16,747 nt of DNA, taken from the NCBI GenBank assembly GCA_022790905.1, contig JAAVYC010000029.1, positions 1-16,747 of the forward strand. Reading direction: 5' to 3'. Shown here in pieces: positions 15,314-16,747 of the stretch. A program made the position numbers and the translations under genes. This stretch comes from Lachnospiraceae bacterium (GTDB taxonomy: Bacteria > Bacillota > Clostridia > Lachnospirales > Lachnospiraceae). Positions within the stretch are counted from its first letter, which is position 1, and each line of letters opens with the position of its first letter. The notes below the pieces were generated by a model that searched no databases, was not told where the DNA came from, and saw only the letters and a program-made list of their open reading frames with translations.

Positions 15314-15877
15314 TTACTTGTGATAATCTTTGATTCCGCCCCAAAGCCTATCTTTCTCTGACAAAATTAAATCTTCTCTCGTCATTCCCTCCGGCATCGG
15401 CCACTCTACTCCAATTTCTGGATCGTTCCACAAAAGTCCTCCCTCGTCATTGGCATGATAAAAATCAGTGCATTTGTAGGCGAACTCCGCATAGTCGGAT
15501 AATACTACAAAGCCATGCGCAAAATTCTTTGGAATAAAAAATTGCTTCTTATTTTCTGCAGATAAACGAACGCCATACCATTGACCAAACGTCGCAGAAC
15601 CCTCTCGTAAATCCACTGCCACGTCGAACACTTCTCCATTAATCACGCGAACCAGCTTGTCCTGCGGATAATTGATCTGAAAATGCAGACCACGGAGCAC
15701 TCCCTTTTTAGAAGCAGACTGATTGTCCTGCACAAACCTACAGTCGATTCCGGCTTCCGCAAAGTCATTATAATTATAGGTTTCCATAAAATAGCCTCTT
15801 TCATCCCCATGAACCGTCGGCTCAATCACCCGCAATCCTTCAATATTTCCACAATTTGTTACTTTTATCTGACCCAT
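15314..15877 (-). CDS. rfbC: dTDP-4-dehydrorhamnose 3,5-epimerase
   Basis: The 187-residue protein is RmlC/RfbC, the cupin-fold enzyme that inverts C3 and C5 of dTDP-4-keto-6-deoxyglucose on the way to dTDP-L-rhamnose. Its length is typical. It shows DERGYFMETY (25-34), VQDNQSASKKGVLRGLHFQ (49-67, catalytic-type H65), VDLREGSATFGQW (88-100), IPKNFAHGFVVLS (115-127), EFAYKCTDFY (131-140, with the catalytic-type Tyr) and LLWNDPEIGVEWP (148-160). AGGAAA precedes the ATG. It is the first gene of the minus-strand operon, right behind a strong promoter. rfbA, rfbB and rfbD are not in the window and must lie elsewhere if L-rhamnose is made. Confidence 0.96.
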   Translation of the reverse strand: MGQIKVTNCGNIEGLRVIEPTVHGDERGYFMETYNYNDFAEAGIDCRFVQDNQSASKKGVLRGLHFQINYPQDKLVRVINGEVFDVAVDLREGSATFGQWYGVRLSAENKKQFFIPKNFAHGFVVLSDYAEFAYKCTDFYHANDEGGLLWNDPEIGVEWPMPEGMTREDLILSEKDRLWGGIKDYHK

Positions 15878-15910
15878 ATTTGATTTCCTTTCCTATTCTT
15901 ATGTATGGCT

Positions 15911-15923
15911 TAGAGGGCCTCTA
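15911..15923 (-). promoter_or_regulatory. Inverted repeat/leader-RNA hairpin in the operon leader
   Basis: TAGAGGGCCTCTA is a near-perfect inverted repeat (TAGAG, three bases, CTCTA as RNA). It lies about 20-35 bases into the predicted leader of the minus-strand operon. Flanking GGU and GCC could add an outer stem across an asymmetric internal loop. No U-tract follows, so it is not an intrinsic terminator. It may be a protein-binding DNA site or an RNA hairpin; neither is shown. Confidence 0.35.
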
Positions 15924-15950
15924 TGGACACCGCTAGGCTATATTTGAGAG

Positions 15951-15979
15951 ATTATACCACAATTGGGAGAAAGTTGCAA
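15951..15979 (-). promoter_or_regulatory. Main sigma-A promoter of the polysaccharide operon (TTGCAA-17-TATAAT, extended -10)
   Basis: On the minus strand TTGCAA (15979-15974), a 17-bp spacer and a perfect TATAAT (15956-15951) form a near-consensus promoter. TGG precedes the -10 as an extended element. Transcription should start near 15944, about 67 bases before the rfbC start. This is the likely promoter for the whole operon. Confidence 0.82.
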
Positions 15980-16149
15980 TTTTTATAAATTTTCCAATAT
16001 ATTAAATTATTCCTATCTATTTTGGGATATTATACATTATTCCATCAAAATTAACAATATTAATAACCTTCCACCAACTTTCTTTTTGTGTTTTTAATTA
16101 ACAACTCAATTTTCCCCTTTTTTTACTCTTAACATTAAATATTCTTTTA

Positions 16150-16178
16150 TTGCGCTAATATAGCTATCGTGTTATAAT
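16150..16178 (+). promoter_or_regulatory. Promoter of the HTH-dehydrogenase gene (TTGCGC-17-TATAAT, extended -10)
   Basis: TATAAT at 16173-16178 is preceded by TGT (extended -10) and, 17 bases further up, by a weak -35 TTGCGC (16150-16155). Transcription should begin near 16185, leaving a leader of about 70 bases before the ATG at 16256. The weak -35 combined with an extended -10 suits a promoter open to control. Confidence 0.7.
16154..16164. promoter_or_regulatory. Candidate operator: inverted repeat GCTA-ATA-TAGC inside the plus-strand promoter
   Basis: GCTAATATAGC is a perfect inverted repeat with a three-base centre. It overlaps the last bases of the -35 and the start of the spacer, and runs into a second palindrome, ATAGCTAT (16160-16167). 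A related TAGC-type direct repeat lies just downstream of the minus-strand start (15932-15940). A bound protein here would block RNA polymerase. This is a short motif in AT-rich DNA, so chance is a real possibility. Confidence 0.3.
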
Positions 16179-16255
16179 ATTTAAAATTTTAGCAAACACT
16201 ATTATACATTTTATATGTTTTTTTAAGACACATTTTCAAAAGGAGTATTCAAAAA

Positions 16256-16747
16256 ATGAAGAAATTATCCACCTCTCTTTTAGCAACCATCGTCACTACA
16301 AAGAGAAAAACGCTTAACATGACTCAGGCACAATTGGCCGAACTTACCGGAATCAATAGATCCCAGCTTTCGAGACTTGAACAGGAGGAATATCTTCCTC
16401 TTATCCCCCAACTGGAATCTCTCGGGGAAGTCCTTGGATTTGACCTGGATGATGTATTTATCAACTCTGCTAACAAAAAAATACCATCTCCTTCCCCTGT
16501 AAAAATTGCAGTTGCCGGTACCGGCTATGTCGGACTATCGATCGCAATATTACTCGCACAGCATAATCAGGTCGCAGCTGTCGATATCATTCCGGAAAAA
16601 ATTGCGATAATAAACGATAAAAAATCTCCCATTCAGGACGAGTATATTGAGAAATATCTCAAAGAAAAAGAACTTAGGCTTACCGCCACATTAGACGGAG
16701 AAACAGCCTATCGTGATGCAGATTATGTGGTGATAGCAGCTCCAACA
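16256..16747 (+). CDS. XRE-type HTH domain fused to a nucleotide-sugar (UDP-glucose/UDP-ManNAc-type) 6-dehydrogenase; 3' end cut by window edge
   Basis: The frame opens at ATG 16256, with AGGAG upstream, and stays open for 164 codons to the window end. Residues about 1-66 form an XRE/Cro-like helix-turn-helix (MTQAQLAELTGINRSQLSRL at 22-41, then LESLGEVLGFDLDDVF). A linker rich in Ser, Pro and Lys (about 70-81) leads into a nucleotide-sugar dehydrogenase: VKIAVAGTGYVGLS (82-95, G88-x-G90-x2-G93), VAAVDI with the NAD-binding-type D110, SPIQDEYIEKYL (124-135) and YRDADYVVIAAPT (152-164). The dehydrogenase family oxidises C6 of a UDP-sugar to the uronic acid, supplying glycan precursors. The fusion is in one frame with no internal stop. 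The HTH suggests a DNA-binding, perhaps autoregulatory, role. The catalytic Cys region lies outside the window, so whether the enzyme is active cannot be judged. Confidence 0.92.
   Translation, partial: MKKLSTSLLATIVTTKRKTLNMTQAQLAELTGINRSQLSRLEQEEYLPLIPQLESLGEVLGFDLDDVFINSANKKIPSPSPVKIAVAGTGYVGLSIAILLAQHNQVAAVDIIPEKIAIINDKKSPIQDEYIEKYLKEKELRLTATLDGETAYRDADYVVIAAPT

Larger units (their letters stand above)
15878..16255. other. Divergent AT-rich regulatory region between the glycan operon and the HTH-dehydrogenase gene
   Basis: No gene of credible length is seen in these 378 bases. The region holds a minus-strand promoter near 15951-15979 with a leader of about 67 bases, a plus-strand promoter near 16150-16178 with a leader of about 70 bases, and roughly 170 bases of very AT-rich DNA between them (15980-16149) in which I see no clear element. 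A divergent layout with a DNA-binding-domain gene on one side is the usual setting for local control. Confidence 0.8.

Noticed and set aside
15980..16149. AT-rich stretch considered as an origin, attachment site or small RNA gene
   Set aside because: No clear iterated box, long palindrome, promoter-terminator pair or conserved RNA shape could be seen; it is best described as spacer.

Overview
This window is one end of a large cell-surface polysaccharide locus from a low-GC Gram-positive bacterium. The style of the proteins, the strong AGGAGG-type ribosome binding sites and the low G+C suggest a gut Clostridia member, probably Lachnospiraceae; this placement is by resemblance only. Nothing in the window fixes the species. 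No tRNA, rRNA, IS element, CRISPR array or phage gene was seen.

Layout. All genes from position 1 to 15877 lie on the minus strand and are packed as one operon read right to left, with several ATGA overlaps. In transcription order they are: rfbC (dTDP-sugar 3,5-epimerase); an ABC-2 permease and its ATPase with a C-terminal Wzt-like domain (polysaccharide exporter); two consecutive membrane-protein ORFs that look like halves of one split gene; a kinase-like protein carrying the remains of a methyltransferase module; two family-2 glycosyltransferases; a polyprenyl-phosphate sugar-1-phosphate transferase (initiating enzyme); a third family-2 glycosyltransferase; a TagB/TagF-like polyol-phosphate transferase; an IspD/TarI-like cytidylyltransferase; an extended SDR; a polysaccharide pyruvyl transferase; and a second TagB/TagF-like protein that runs off the left edge. 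A 378-bp AT-rich intergenic region (15878-16255) separates this operon from a divergent plus-strand gene that runs off the right edge.

How they work together (inference from families). A lipid-linked sugar is made by the phosphotransferase, extended in the cytoplasm by the GT2 enzymes (one is rhamnosyltransferase-like, which fits rfbC), decorated or polymerised with a CDP-activated polyol or sugar phosphate by the two TagB/F-like enzymes, possibly pyruvylated, and exported by the Wzm/Wzt-type ABC transporter. No Wzx flippase or Wzy polymerase is visible, which fits an ABC-exported glycan with teichoic-acid-like phosphodiester parts.

Most notable points: (1) the divergent gene encodes an XRE-type helix-turn-helix fused in frame to a UDP-sugar 6-dehydrogenase, so a precursor enzyme may be a DNA-binding regulator of its own locus; (2) both sides of the divergent region, and the junction at about 5.36 kb inside the operon, carry near-consensus extended -10 promoters with 17-bp spacers; (3) the internal promoter coincides with a shift to more AT-rich DNA and with the start of the polyol-phosphate cassette, suggesting a modular insertion; (4) the split membrane-protein gene; (5) a cytidylyltransferase-plus-extended-SDR pair whose CDP-linked product cannot be named from known pathways.
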